From Rhizorhabdus histidinilytica (GTDB lineage Bacteria > Pseudomonadota > Alphaproteobacteria > Sphingomonadales > Sphingomonadaceae), in contig NZ_FUYM01000001.1 of NCBI RefSeq assembly GCF_900167915.1, positions 704,619 through 768,618 of the forward strand: a stretch of DNA of 64,000 nucleotides. The letters are read 5' to 3'. Below the pieces are notes generated by a model. That model did no database searches, was not told the DNA's origin, and saw only the letters and a list, made by a program, of their open reading frames with translations. Below, in pieces: positions 13,795 through 20,858 of the stretch (the first letter of the stretch is position 1; the number at the start of each line of letters is the position of its first letter). Position numbers and translations under genes: made by a program.

Positions 13795-14111
13795 ACGCTC
13801 CTGCCAAGATCACTGCTCCGACCGAGCCCAAGATGCTCGCGGACTTCCGCGCCCTGCCGGACATCGCCCGCCACAAGGTGCTGCAACTGCTGATTACAGA
13901 GTTCGGCTTGGCGGATCGGGAAGCCGACCTGTTCCTAGCCGCAGCCGCTTGGGAGCTTGCCAACGGCAATGAGGAGCGCGCCAGCGATCTCTATCCCAAG
14001 GGCTGCATCAGCCGCGACGGATGGGATCGCCATAACGCCCAGATCGCCCGCGATGTCATGGCTTACGAGCAGACACGGGGCTTTCGCATCGCGAAGGGCG
14101 CCGGGCTGTGA
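13791..14111 (+). CDS. Hypothetical phage protein
   Basis: The product has 106 residues, helical and alanine-rich, with a tryptophan-containing C-terminal half (DGWDRHNAQIARDVMAYEQTRG). No family is recognised. It overlaps both the HNH gene and the following gene by 4 bases. Confidence 0.6.
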   Translation: MNAPAKITAPTEPKMLADFRALPDIARHKVLQLLITEFGLADREADLFLAAAAWELANGNEERASDLYPKGCISRDGWDRHNAQIARDVMAYEQTRGFRIAKGAGL

Positions 14112-14779
14112 GCGCGCAGCGCACACCGCTCCGAGAACGCCTCTTGGCGCGTGTAGGGGGCTCCGTTGAAGCTTTCGCGGTTAACTGGAATTGGCGCTCG
14201 CATTCGCCGCGCGTCCGGGCCGAGCAGAGCCTTGCGGATGCCGAGCGAGAAATCAACGATGTCCTTGCGGAATTGAGCGCCGATGGCGCTACGCCGGAAC
14301 AGGCGGATAGCTGGATTGAACGCTATCTCGACAAGTGGGCGGCATACGAAGCGGCCGGCGCACGCACCGCCAACCCGATGATCACCGGTCCCGCGAACTT
14401 CCCGGTCGAACGGAACCGTAAGCTGCTCGCGACCGAGATGCGGCGGTATGACGAGCTAAGTCAGCACGTCAAAGGTGCCGGGGCGTGGCTGCGCCGCCAG
14501 AACCGTATCGCGCAAGCGAAACTAGCGGCCAGCGATGGAAACTCGGGCGCCTTCAAGTCGGTCGAGGTCGATGGCGTCCGCGTCGTCGAAAACACCGAGA
14601 TGGATCGGATCCAGATATTCTTCCCTGGAAAGCCCGCTCCAGATGAAATCGCCCTGCTCAAAGGGAGAGCCTTCAAGTGGGCGCCCAGCATTGGGGCTTG
14701 GCAGAGGCAGCTTACCGACAATGCGCGGCGGGCAACGCAGCAGGTTCTTGCCGCCATCGCCAAGGCGACCGGCGCATGA
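14108..14779 (+). CDS. Phage protein with RIQIFFPGKP...WQRQLT domain
   Basis: The product has 223 residues from GTG 14108 (GTGA overlap). The N-terminal half is helical. The C-terminal segment (ENTEMDRIQIFFPGKPAPDE, then FKWAPSIGAWQRQLTDNA) is a compact module I recall in many phage and plasmid proteins, including large multidomain ones, in which the WxPxxxxWQRxLT block is conserved. Its biochemical role is not known to me. It is probably expressed early from the rightward promoter. Confidence 0.65.
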   Translation: MSAQRTPLRERLLARVGGSVEAFAVNWNWRSHSPRVRAEQSLADAEREINDVLAELSADGATPEQADSWIERYLDKWAAYEAAGARTANPMITGPANFPVERNRKLLATEMRRYDELSQHVKGAGAWLRRQNRIAQAKLAASDGNSGAFKSVEVDGVRVVENTEMDRIQIFFPGKPAPDEIALLKGRAFKWAPSIGAWQRQLTDNARRATQQVLAAIAKATGA

Positions 14780-14976
14780 CTCTGTCCCACAGCCTCTGCA
14801 CCGGCGCCATGATCGCCGCCGGCATCGTCGCGCTTGTCGCGATCGTCATCAGCTTCCGTGAGGAATGGTCACGCGTCCGCGTGGTCCTTGGTTTCCAGCC
14901 GGCCGCTCCCATCGTGCCGCATACCCCTAGCCCTGCCGAGGAGCGCGGTGGGGCCAACCGGGAGATCGTGGGATGA
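14776..14976 (+). CDS. Small single-span membrane protein
   Basis: The product has 66 residues with one membrane span (about residues 10-27) and a Pro-rich tail. ATGA overlaps are present on both sides. Function unknown. Confidence 0.55.
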   Translation: MTLSHSLCTGAMIAAGIVALVAIVISFREEWSRVRVVLGFQPAAPIVPHTPSPAEERGGANREIVG

Positions 14977-15107
14977 CCAAGCCCCCGCTCCCGGTCGGCT
15001 ACCGCCACCCCTGGTTCGTCCCTCCCACCCCCGCCGAATCCCTCCGCTTCCACCTCAACCGACTGAAGGAGGCCAGCCGTGGCCATCTCGAAATATCACG
15101 CCGTTGA
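14973..15107 (+). CDS. 44-residue hypothetical protein
   Basis: A short frame starts with an ATGA overlap and ends inside the next gene. It is Pro-rich at the N-terminus and basic at the C-terminus. Its terminal part contains the AAGGAGG that serves the next start. Support is positional. Confidence 0.45.
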   Translation: MTKPPLPVGYRHPWFVPPTPAESLRFHLNRLKEASRGHLEISRR

Positions 15108-15282
15108 ACTGAGCGATGAAGAGCCAAATGGCGCTTCGGCCATCGCGGTAATGCAGGTCTTCACCAACGCCGCCGCCACGATCGAGGTTCGTCAGGAGGA
15201 CGACATGATCTGGATGTCCTTTGAGCACGCACGGGCTCTCGGTGAGGCTCTCCTTGAACTGACCAAGGATGTCGCAGCATGA
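15079..15282 (+). CDS. Hypothetical 67-residue protein
   Basis: GTG start at 15079, set by a consensus AAGGAGG 6 bases upstream (15066-15072). Acidic, probably alpha/beta, ending ARALGEALLELTKD. It overlaps the next gene by 4 bases. No family recognised. Confidence 0.6.
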   Translation: MAISKYHAVELSDEEPNGASAIAVMQVFTNAAATIEVRQEDDMIWMSFEHARALGEALLELTKDVAA

Positions 15283-16145
15283 CCACCGACCCCACCCGCG
15301 CGGCGGAGATCGTCGTGGAGCAGCGGCATATTGATGCAGCACAACACATCTATGACAAGGTTCCACTCTTCGCGATGGGGCATGTCAAAGCGCGGCCCAG
15401 TCACGATCTCGTTCAAGCCTTCGCCCGCTTCGAACGCGACCACATGCAGCGCCCCACCGATACCGCGAGGGCGGGGGAGCGAGCGACTATCCAGAAGTGG
15501 AGAGATAACGCATTCGAAGCCGCTGCGACTATCGTAAAGAGGTATGTCGAAGTCGGTGGCGCGGACGAAGCAGCATATGCGGTCCATGACATTCTCGCAC
15601 TGCATAGTGATCCAGCAGCGGGTGTAGCCGCTATTGGTGGCTACGAGATAAAGCAGACGCCCATCGCCACCCCCTTCGCCTGTAAGGATGAGACGGTGAG
15701 CGGCCGGTTGGTCCAAGGTGCTGAGAGTGACGAAGAGGCAGTTGCCTGCCTCATCTGGGCGCAGTTGTGCCCTGGCATGGTCATGGGCGACGAGGACCTA
15801 CCTCACTATCTCAACGCCGCGAGGGCCGCACTGGCTGAGCTTGGTGTCGCCGCCCTCGCCTCCACCCCACAACCGGCGGCAGCGGAGACGGTGGACGCGC
15901 TCTGGCTTGAACTATGCGAGTACGACGATCGCACGTCGCCCGAAGAATATCCCGACCACGCCCTGATAACTCGTGACGAGTTGGCAGAATTCATTGCACG
16001 GGCCGTAGCAGCCGAGCGCGAGCGGTGCGCGGTGATCGCTGAAAGGGAAACCGGTTACTACCCTTCCGGAAACATGATGTTCGGGCCATCGGTGCCTCGC
16101 GTCATCGCCGCAGCCATCCGCCAGAGCGCGAAGGGCGGCGAGTGA
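15279..16145 (+). CDS. Hypothetical phage protein, 288 residues
   Basis: No domain is recognised. The protein is Ala/Glu-rich and mostly helical; the C-terminal AAERERCAVIAERE...IAAAIR motif is a pattern often seen at the ends of unrelated phage ead/ea-type hypotheticals. Overlaps the previous gene by 4 bases and the Dam gene by 1. Confidence 0.6.
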   Translation: MTTDPTRAAEIVVEQRHIDAAQHIYDKVPLFAMGHVKARPSHDLVQAFARFERDHMQRPTDTARAGERATIQKWRDNAFEAAATIVKRYVEVGGADEAAYAVHDILALHSDPAAGVAAIGGYEIKQTPIATPFACKDETVSGRLVQGAESDEEAVACLIWAQLCPGMVMGDEDLPHYLNAARAALAELGVAALASTPQPAAAETVDALWLELCEYDDRTSPEEYPDHALITRDELAEFIARAVAAERERCAVIAERETGYYPSGNMMFGPSVPRVIAAAIRQSAKGGE

Positions 16146-16645
16146 TGGGCGCCTACGAAGCTGCTGGCGAAAGCGACGAATGGTACACGCCGCGTTATAT
16201 CTTTGAGGCGCTGGGCGTGCGGTTCGATCTCGATGTGGCGTGCCCTGTCGATCGGACGCATATCGCGGTCCCAGCGGACAGTTTCATTTCCGAGGGCAGT
16301 CTTGATAAGCAATGGTCTGGGCTGATCTGGATGAACCCACCATTCGGCCACCAAGCGACCAAGCGTAAATGGCTCGGCAAGTTTTTTGACCATGGCAACG
16401 GCATCGCGCTTACGCCTGATCGCACATCGGCGCCTTGGTTTAGAGAGGCGTGGCGGCGCGCGGATATCGTGCTGTTCACGCCCAAGATCAAGTTCGTGCG
16501 ACCCGATGGATCCCTAGGGTTGTCGCCGGGAACTGGAACTTGTCTCTGGGCGGCCGGCCCTGTCGCGATCAAGGCGCTGCACCACGCGGCCGACGGCGGT
16601 CTAGGCATCGTCGCAAAGCCTATATCCCCCGGAGCCGACCAATGA
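16145..16645 (+). CDS. Phage DNA N6-adenine methyltransferase (Dam family)
   Basis: The product has 166 residues from ATG 16145. DEWYTPRYIFEALG..FDLDVACP at the start, WMNPPFG in the middle (the NPPF/DPPY catalytic motif) and KWLGKF...GNGIALTPDRT after it match the short phage Dam methyltransferases (PF05869). It would methylate adenine in phage DNA, usually as defence against host restriction. No cognate restriction enzyme is nearby. Confidence 0.85.
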   Translation: MGAYEAAGESDEWYTPRYIFEALGVRFDLDVACPVDRTHIAVPADSFISEGSLDKQWSGLIWMNPPFGHQATKRKWLGKFFDHGNGIALTPDRTSAPWFREAWRRADIVLFTPKIKFVRPDGSLGLSPGTGTCLWAAGPVAIKALHHAADGGLGIVAKPISPGADQ

Positions 16646-16893
16646 GCGAAGATAATGCGCCCGACGTTGCGGGGATCGCGGCGCGGTTGAGCGAGGCTCA
16701 GTGTCGTGCGCTGCTTGAGGGCCAATGTGGAGCCGCGCCGGGCAACGAGTCGTGCCTGTGCGCTTTCCCTGAAAATGCGGCCCTATGGGAGCTCGGGCTG
16801 GTCGAGCGCAAGGGAACGGCCGCCATATGGCGTACCGCCCTCGGCAAACAGGTCCGCAATCACCTCATGGAGAAGAACGATGTCCAGGGATGA
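16642..16893 (+). CDS. Hypothetical 83-residue phage protein
   Basis: Starts with an ATGA overlap on dam. It has a three-helix look: AARLSEAQCRALLEG, ALWELGLVERKG, then TALGKQVRNHL, which resembles a small winged-helix as found in short phage proteins; it also carries four Cys. Function unknown. Confidence 0.55.
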   Translation: MSEDNAPDVAGIAARLSEAQCRALLEGQCGAAPGNESCLCAFPENAALWELGLVERKGTAAIWRTALGKQVRNHLMEKNDVQG

Positions 16894-17485
16894 GCAGGCG
16901 CGGGTGCATGGCCTAACCATCGCGCGCGGGATCGTCGAAGCCGACCTTGTCGATGCAAAAGCGCACGCGGATTGGGACTGGATCGGCCAGTCGCAAGAAG
17001 CGCTTGATGCGATAGACGAAGCCCTCCGAGGCGCTTCGGGCGGTGGGGTGGAGGATTCCTACATCGCATTCCAGCAGCGACGTGGGCGGCTCCCGGATTT
17101 GATTGAGGGGGCGATCGAAATCCATCGCAATTTCATGCTCGACGATGATTATGACACCCAGCGATGCCTTGATCGTGTCATCGAGAAGCTCAAACAGGCG
17201 CGGGACTTTTACGACGCACCCACCCCCGACCACCCCGCAGAAAACGCAAAGTCCTCGGGCGACGTGCGGGCGGCGTTATATGAGGATGGTTACCTCTGGA
17301 AATGGGTCGAGCGCGGCTTATTCGACGAACATATCAGCCCCCGTAATGCTCTTGAAGTTATGGCTCACCATCCGGGAGCGCCTTGGAAAGAGGGGCGTTG
17401 GAACGTCGACCACAAACCATATGCGAAGGCTTTTTATGAGGCGTTCCCCCGCGCCGCCCTCGCGCGCAGCGGCAAGGGGGAGTGA
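16880..17485 (+). CDS. Hypothetical phage protein, 201 residues
   Basis: Started at ATG 16880 (AGAAG upstream), overlapping the previous gene by 14 bases. It is acidic and mostly helical; the N-terminal half has a repeat-free helical run and the C-terminal half several Trp and Tyr. No family recognised. Confidence 0.55.
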   Translation: MSRDEQARVHGLTIARGIVEADLVDAKAHADWDWIGQSQEALDAIDEALRGASGGGVEDSYIAFQQRRGRLPDLIEGAIEIHRNFMLDDDYDTQRCLDRVIEKLKQARDFYDAPTPDHPAENAKSSGDVRAALYEDGYLWKWVERGLFDEHISPRNALEVMAHHPGAPWKEGRWNVDHKPYAKAFYEAFPRAALARSGKGE

Positions 17486-17489
17486 TTCC

Positions 17490-17807
17490 ATGACCGGTCA
17501 AGCCGAGCGCATTCCGATCGCTCAGGCTGAGTTGATAACCGGGCTCCCCCGGCGCACCTTGCAGAGCTTGGCCGCGCGCGGGGAAGTCTGGAGCGCGGCG
17601 AAGCTGGGACGCGGATGGACCTTTAACGAACAGAGCTTGCGAGCATGGATAAAGGCAAAGGAAAACGCGGTGGGGAGCCGGAAAACCTCTACCAGCGCGA
17701 GAACGGCATTTGGTATGGCCGTATCACCGTCGATGGGCGTGATCTCCGAAAGTCCCTTAAGACGCGCAATCGAAAAGAAGCTGAGAGACGCCGCGAAGCT
17801 TGGCTGA
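17490..17807 (+). CDS. xis: Excisionase-like HTH protein overlapping int
   Basis: The product has 105 residues. Residues 6-55 (IPIAQAELITGLPRRTLQSL...GWTFNEQSLRAWIKAKE) fit the MerR/AlpA-like winged helix of recombination directionality factors. The last 54 codons overlap the start of the integrase gene in another frame by 163 bases. This is similar in principle to the lambda xis/int overlap and suggests linked expression. The C-terminal half may be little constrained because the integrase frame uses the same DNA. Confidence 0.7.
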   Translation: MTGQAERIPIAQAELITGLPRRTLQSLAARGEVWSAAKLGRGWTFNEQSLRAWIKAKENAVGSRKTSTSARTAFGMAVSPSMGVISESPLRRAIEKKLRDAAKLG

Positions 17808-18736
17808 AGGAGAACAGCCCGTACAAGGGCACGGTCCGCCATACCTTTCAGGAGGCATCCGTACTGTGGCTGGAAGCTGGAGAATGGAAGCCCAAGACCC
17901 TCGAAGGCTATGCGAAGCTCCTGAAGGGCGTGGAGGCGCATTTCGGAGCGATGTTCTGGGATCAGGTCAACAAGGCTGAGCTACAGCGCTTCATCGCGGC
18001 CCGGCGCCTGGCGGGTTCCGGCACCGCGACGATCAATCGCTACCTCACGGTCATATCGGGCATTGCCGACCACGTGCGCGAGCTGCCGGGATGGCCCGAC
18101 CTCAACCCGGTAAAGCTGCTTCCGGTAAAGCCGCGCAAGGAAAAGCGGCATCCCTATATTCGTCCCCCGGCATCGCACATCGAGGCCTATTTCGCCCGCA
18201 TGCGAGGCACCTTCGGGGACCTGTGCAGGTTCGCATTGGAGACAGGCGCTCGGAAGGATGAGATCACCACATTGAAGCGCCACGACGCGGACGGCGGCAA
18301 GGCGCAGTTGTGGCGGACCAAATCGCACTTCCGGGTTATCTCACTGTCGCCAGTGGCTCGCGCCATCGTTGAACGGCAGCCGGCCGGGAGGTCGGATTAC
18401 CTGTTCGAGACGAGTAACGGCGACCGGTACAAGCGCGTCACTGAGATGTGGCGCGAGGTGGTGAACCGGGCACAAATGATGGCACAGCGCGAAGGGCGCG
18501 CATTGGTCCCGATGCGCTTCCACGATCTGCGCCATGAGCACGCCATCCGCTACCTGGAGAACGGCGGGAATATCTACACGTTGAAAGAGCGGCTCGGGCA
18601 TTCCACAATCCGCCAGACTGAGGAATATTTGCGCTACCTGACCCCGGAGCAAGCAGCTATAGCAAGGGGGCAGAGCGGCACAAATCACGGCACACACGCA
18701 ACAGTTTCTGTAGACGGTGAGAGGGAATTAGTCTAG
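17645..18736 (+). CDS. int: Tyrosine integrase
   Basis: The product has 363 residues. An N-terminal arm-binding part (IWYGRITVDGRDLRKSL) precedes a core-binding SAM-like domain (about residues 66-150). The catalytic set is visible: R203 in GARKDE, H293 and R296 in HDLRH, H319 in LGHS, and Y328 in TEEYLRY, with the usual 9-residue spacing from H319. It would drive integration and excision at the adjacent tRNA-Ser gene. Its 5' end overlaps xis, and its 3' end contains a possible tRNA promoter. No ribosome-binding site stands out at the ATG, so translation may be coupled to xis. Confidence 0.9.
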   Translation: MDKGKGKRGGEPENLYQRENGIWYGRITVDGRDLRKSLKTRNRKEAERRREAWLKENSPYKGTVRHTFQEASVLWLEAGEWKPKTLEGYAKLLKGVEAHFGAMFWDQVNKAELQRFIAARRLAGSGTATINRYLTVISGIADHVRELPGWPDLNPVKLLPVKPRKEKRHPYIRPPASHIEAYFARMRGTFGDLCRFALETGARKDEITTLKRHDADGGKAQLWRTKSHFRVISLSPVARAIVERQPAGRSDYLFETSNGDRYKRVTEMWREVVNRAQMMAQREGRALVPMRFHDLRHEHAIRYLENGGNIYTLKERLGHSTIRQTEEYLRYLTPEQAAIARGQSGTNHGTHATVSVDGERELV

Positions 18737-18739
18737 AGT
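18711..18739 (+). promoter_or_regulatory. Possible tRNA-Ser promoter inside the end of int
   Basis: -35 TAGACG (18711-18716), 17-base spacer, -10 TAGAGT (18734-18739), giving a start near 18747, five bases before the tRNA. The -10 overlaps the int stop codon. Each box matches consensus at four of six bases. Confidence 0.4.
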
Positions 18740-18751
18740 TTACGGGCTTTC

Positions 18752-18841
<90 letters not shown>

Positions 18842-18912
18842 TTTTCCGCAGTATGCGCCCTGCCAGCCTCCATCCGCGGGGCGATTTGTCGTTTGCGGAC
18901 ACGCGGCGAACC

Positions 18913-19416
18913 ATGCATCAAACTGTACGGATGCCGGCCGCTCCGCAGGATCCCCAGCTTCTCCGCCGCCTGCTGCGCGCCAGGGACCGTATGGACGTCG
19001 CCTCGGACGAGGATTGGCCGGTGCGCCGCCTGGCGCGGGTGAGTGGGGTTTCCGAGGCGCATTTCGCGCGCTCCTTCCGCCAGGCATTCGGCATCCCGCC
19101 CCACCGCTACCTGCTGTCCCGCCGCGTCGAGCGGGCGGCGGCGTTGCTGCGCGATACCGACCTGTCGGTCACCGAGATCGCCTTCCAGGCGGGCTGGAAC
19201 AGCCTTGGCACCTTTTCGCGCACCTTCCGCGACGTGACCGGCGAGAGCCCCAGCGAATGGCGCGACAGGATGCGGGGCGAGCCCCACCATCTAGGACTGG
19301 TGCCGCACTGCTTCGTCCGCGCCGCGCACCGGCCCGACCTCAAGATGGCAGTTTCGGAGAAGCGCCCTCGGGCGGGCGCGGCTAAGTGCCCTTCCGTCAG
19401 GAAGGAGGACTTATGA
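18913..19416 (+). CDS. AraC-family regulator (HTH domain only)
   Basis: The product has 167 residues from ATG 18913; frames open further upstream would run into the tRNA. The double helix-turn-helix is complete: PVRRLARVSGVSEAHFARSF...GIPPHRYLLSRRVERAAALL, then SVTEIAFQAGWNSLGTFSRTF and TGESPSEWR. No ligand-binding domain is present. It overlaps the following VOC-family gene by 4 bases, so the two are co-expressed, and it may regulate its own operon. Confidence 0.85.
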   Translation: MHQTVRMPAAPQDPQLLRRLLRARDRMDVASDEDWPVRRLARVSGVSEAHFARSFRQAFGIPPHRYLLSRRVERAAALLRDTDLSVTEIAFQAGWNSLGTFSRTFRDVTGESPSEWRDRMRGEPHHLGLVPHCFVRAAHRPDLKMAVSEKRPRAGAAKCPSVRKEDL

Positions 19417-19814
19417 CCCAAGGTGTCCAGGTAGCCGGTCTGTACGTTCGCGATCAGGACGAGGCGCTGCAATTCTATGTCGAGAAGCTCGGTTTCCGCG
19501 TCCACACCGATGTGCGCAACGGCGATTATCGCTGGCTGACCGTCCAGCACCCCGAGCAGCCGGACTTCCAGCTCGGTCTGTTCCGGCCGCAGGCGCCGAT
19601 GGTCGACGACGCCACCGCCCGCGCGCTGCAGGAGGCGGTCGCCAAGGGCGCGATGCCGCCGCTGGTGCTGGCGGTCGAGGATTGCCGCGCTGCCCATGCC
19701 GAGATGCGCGGGCGCGGCGTCGAGTTCACGCAGGAGCCGATCGAGCGCTATGGCGCCGTCGATGCGAGCTTCCGCGATCCGTCGGGCAATGGCTGGAAGC
19801 TGGTCCAGCGCTGA
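19413..19814 (+). CDS. VOC-family (glyoxalase/bleomycin-resistance fold) protein
   Basis: The product has 133 residues with AAGGAGG upstream of ATG 19413. GLYVRDQDEALQFYVEKLGF at the N-terminus and SFRDPSGNGWKLVQ at the end are the paired strands of the VOC fold. It may be a dioxygenase-like or glyoxalase-like enzyme, or a binding protein; the substrate cannot be told. Pairing with an AraC regulator is common for this type. Confidence 0.85.
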   Translation: MTQGVQVAGLYVRDQDEALQFYVEKLGFRVHTDVRNGDYRWLTVQHPEQPDFQLGLFRPQAPMVDDATARALQEAVAKGAMPPLVLAVEDCRAAHAEMRGRGVEFTQEPIERYGAVDASFRDPSGNGWKLVQR

Positions 19815-19856
19815 CCCCTCCCCGTCCATCTCCTCCAAAATCGAAAGGGAGACCGC

Positions 19857-20072
19857 ATGTCCACGCAAGCCTGGATCCGGCAGGGTCATCGCTGGCTGGG
19901 GATCGTCCTCACGCTGACCATCCTCGCCAATTTCGTCGCCATGGGCTTCGGCCAGCCGCCGGCGCCGATCGTCTACGCGCCGCTCGTCCCGCTCGCGCTG
20001 CTGCTGGCGAGCGGGCTGTACATGTTCGTGCAGCCCTATCTCGGCCGGAAAGACGCGGGGCCCGCCGCCTGA
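19857..20072 (+). CDS. Small two-span membrane protein
   Basis: The product has 71 residues; GGGAGACC precedes the ATG. Two hydrophobic segments (about residues 13-32 and 38-58) separated by a Pro-rich turn. It converges on the RraA-like gene. Function unknown. Confidence 0.65.
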   Translation: MSTQAWIRQGHRWLGIVLTLTILANFVAMGFGQPPAPIVYAPLVPLALLLASGLYMFVQPYLGRKDAGPAA

Positions 20073-20084
20073 CCGGGCACGCCT

Positions 20085-20789
20085 TCAGGCCGACTGCGCC
20101 CGCAGCGCCGCCTCGACGATCTCGGTCGCGCCGGTGACGTCGGGATAGCAGAGGCCCGGATCGGCGCGGAAGCGTTCCATGAACGCCCGTTCGGCGGCCA
20201 GCCATTTGAGGCTGCCCTCGATCGCCTCGTCGAGCTGGTCGCGCGGGATGACGACGACGCCGTTGTCGTCGGCGAGGATCGCGTCGCCGGGCGCGACCGC
20301 GACGCCGCCGCAGCTGATCGGCACGTTCATCTCCCCGCCCATGCCGCGATATTTGGTGGTGACCGGGCTGATGCTGCGCGCCCAGATCGGCAAGCCGGCC
20401 TCGCGGGCGTCCTCCATGTCGTTCACAGCGCCGTCGACGATCACGCCCTCCAGCCCGGTCGCCGCGGCGGCGTGGATGGTCGCGCCGCCCCAGTTGCAGG
20501 TGCGCTGGTCCTGCCCGCGGTCGATCAGCAGTACGTCGCCCGGCCGGGTGAATTTGAGCGCATAGTGCGCCATCACCGAATCGGGCACGGTGATCCGCAC
20601 CGTGACGGCGGTGCCGACGATCCTGCTGCCCGGGATGCGCGGGATCATGCCGCCGTCCATGAAGCCGGCCTCGAGATGGTGGCCCACCGTGCCGGTGTCG
20701 AGGTCCAGCAGCGCGGCGCGCTGGTCGGCGCGCATCTGCTCGGGCATCGGGTTGACGACATAGATGCGCCGTTCGGGAAGCATCGCCAT
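20085..20789 (-). CDS. RraA / HMG-aldolase family protein lacking the catalytic Arg
   Basis: The product has 234 residues of the RraA-like fold: PGSRIVGTAVTVR, GDVLLIDRG, LEGVIVDGAVNDM, VAPGDAILADDNGVVVIP. In class II pyruvate aldolases of this family the motif is DGxxRD, with Arg and Asp in the active site; here it reads DGAVND, so the Arg is Asn. The enzyme may have a different activity or none. It is last in the leftward catabolic operon, where an aldolase or decarboxylase step on a 2-oxoacid would be expected. Confidence 0.75.
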   Translation of the reverse strand: MAMLPERRIYVVNPMPEQMRADQRAALLDLDTGTVGHHLEAGFMDGGMIPRIPGSRIVGTAVTVRITVPDSVMAHYALKFTRPGDVLLIDRGQDQRTCNWGGATIHAAAATGLEGVIVDGAVNDMEDAREAGLPIWARSISPVTTKYRGMGGEMNVPISCGGVAVAPGDAILADDNGVVVIPRDQLDEAIEGSLKWLAAERAFMERFRADPGLCYPDVTGATEIVEAALRAQSA

Positions 20790-20858
20790 GATCAGGTCAT
20801 CCTTGCAGAAAAGGGAGGGCGCCGGGGCAGGACGGCACGGCCGCCCTGCCCTGCGTCG

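Larger units (their letters stand above)
1..18751. mobile_element. Prophage or phage-derived integrative element, right-hand part
   Basis: The right boundary is set by a tyrosine integrase gene that ends 15 bases before tRNA-Ser. Phage-type functions are seen throughout: primase, VRR-NUC nuclease, CI/Cro-like regulators with shared operators, Dam methyltransferase, HNH endonuclease, xis and int. Genes are short and often overlap by 4 bases. Base composition is visibly less GC-rich than the sequence right of the tRNA. The left end and any head, tail or lysis genes are outside the window, so it is not possible to say whether this is a complete prophage, a remnant or a satellite. Confidence 0.85.
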
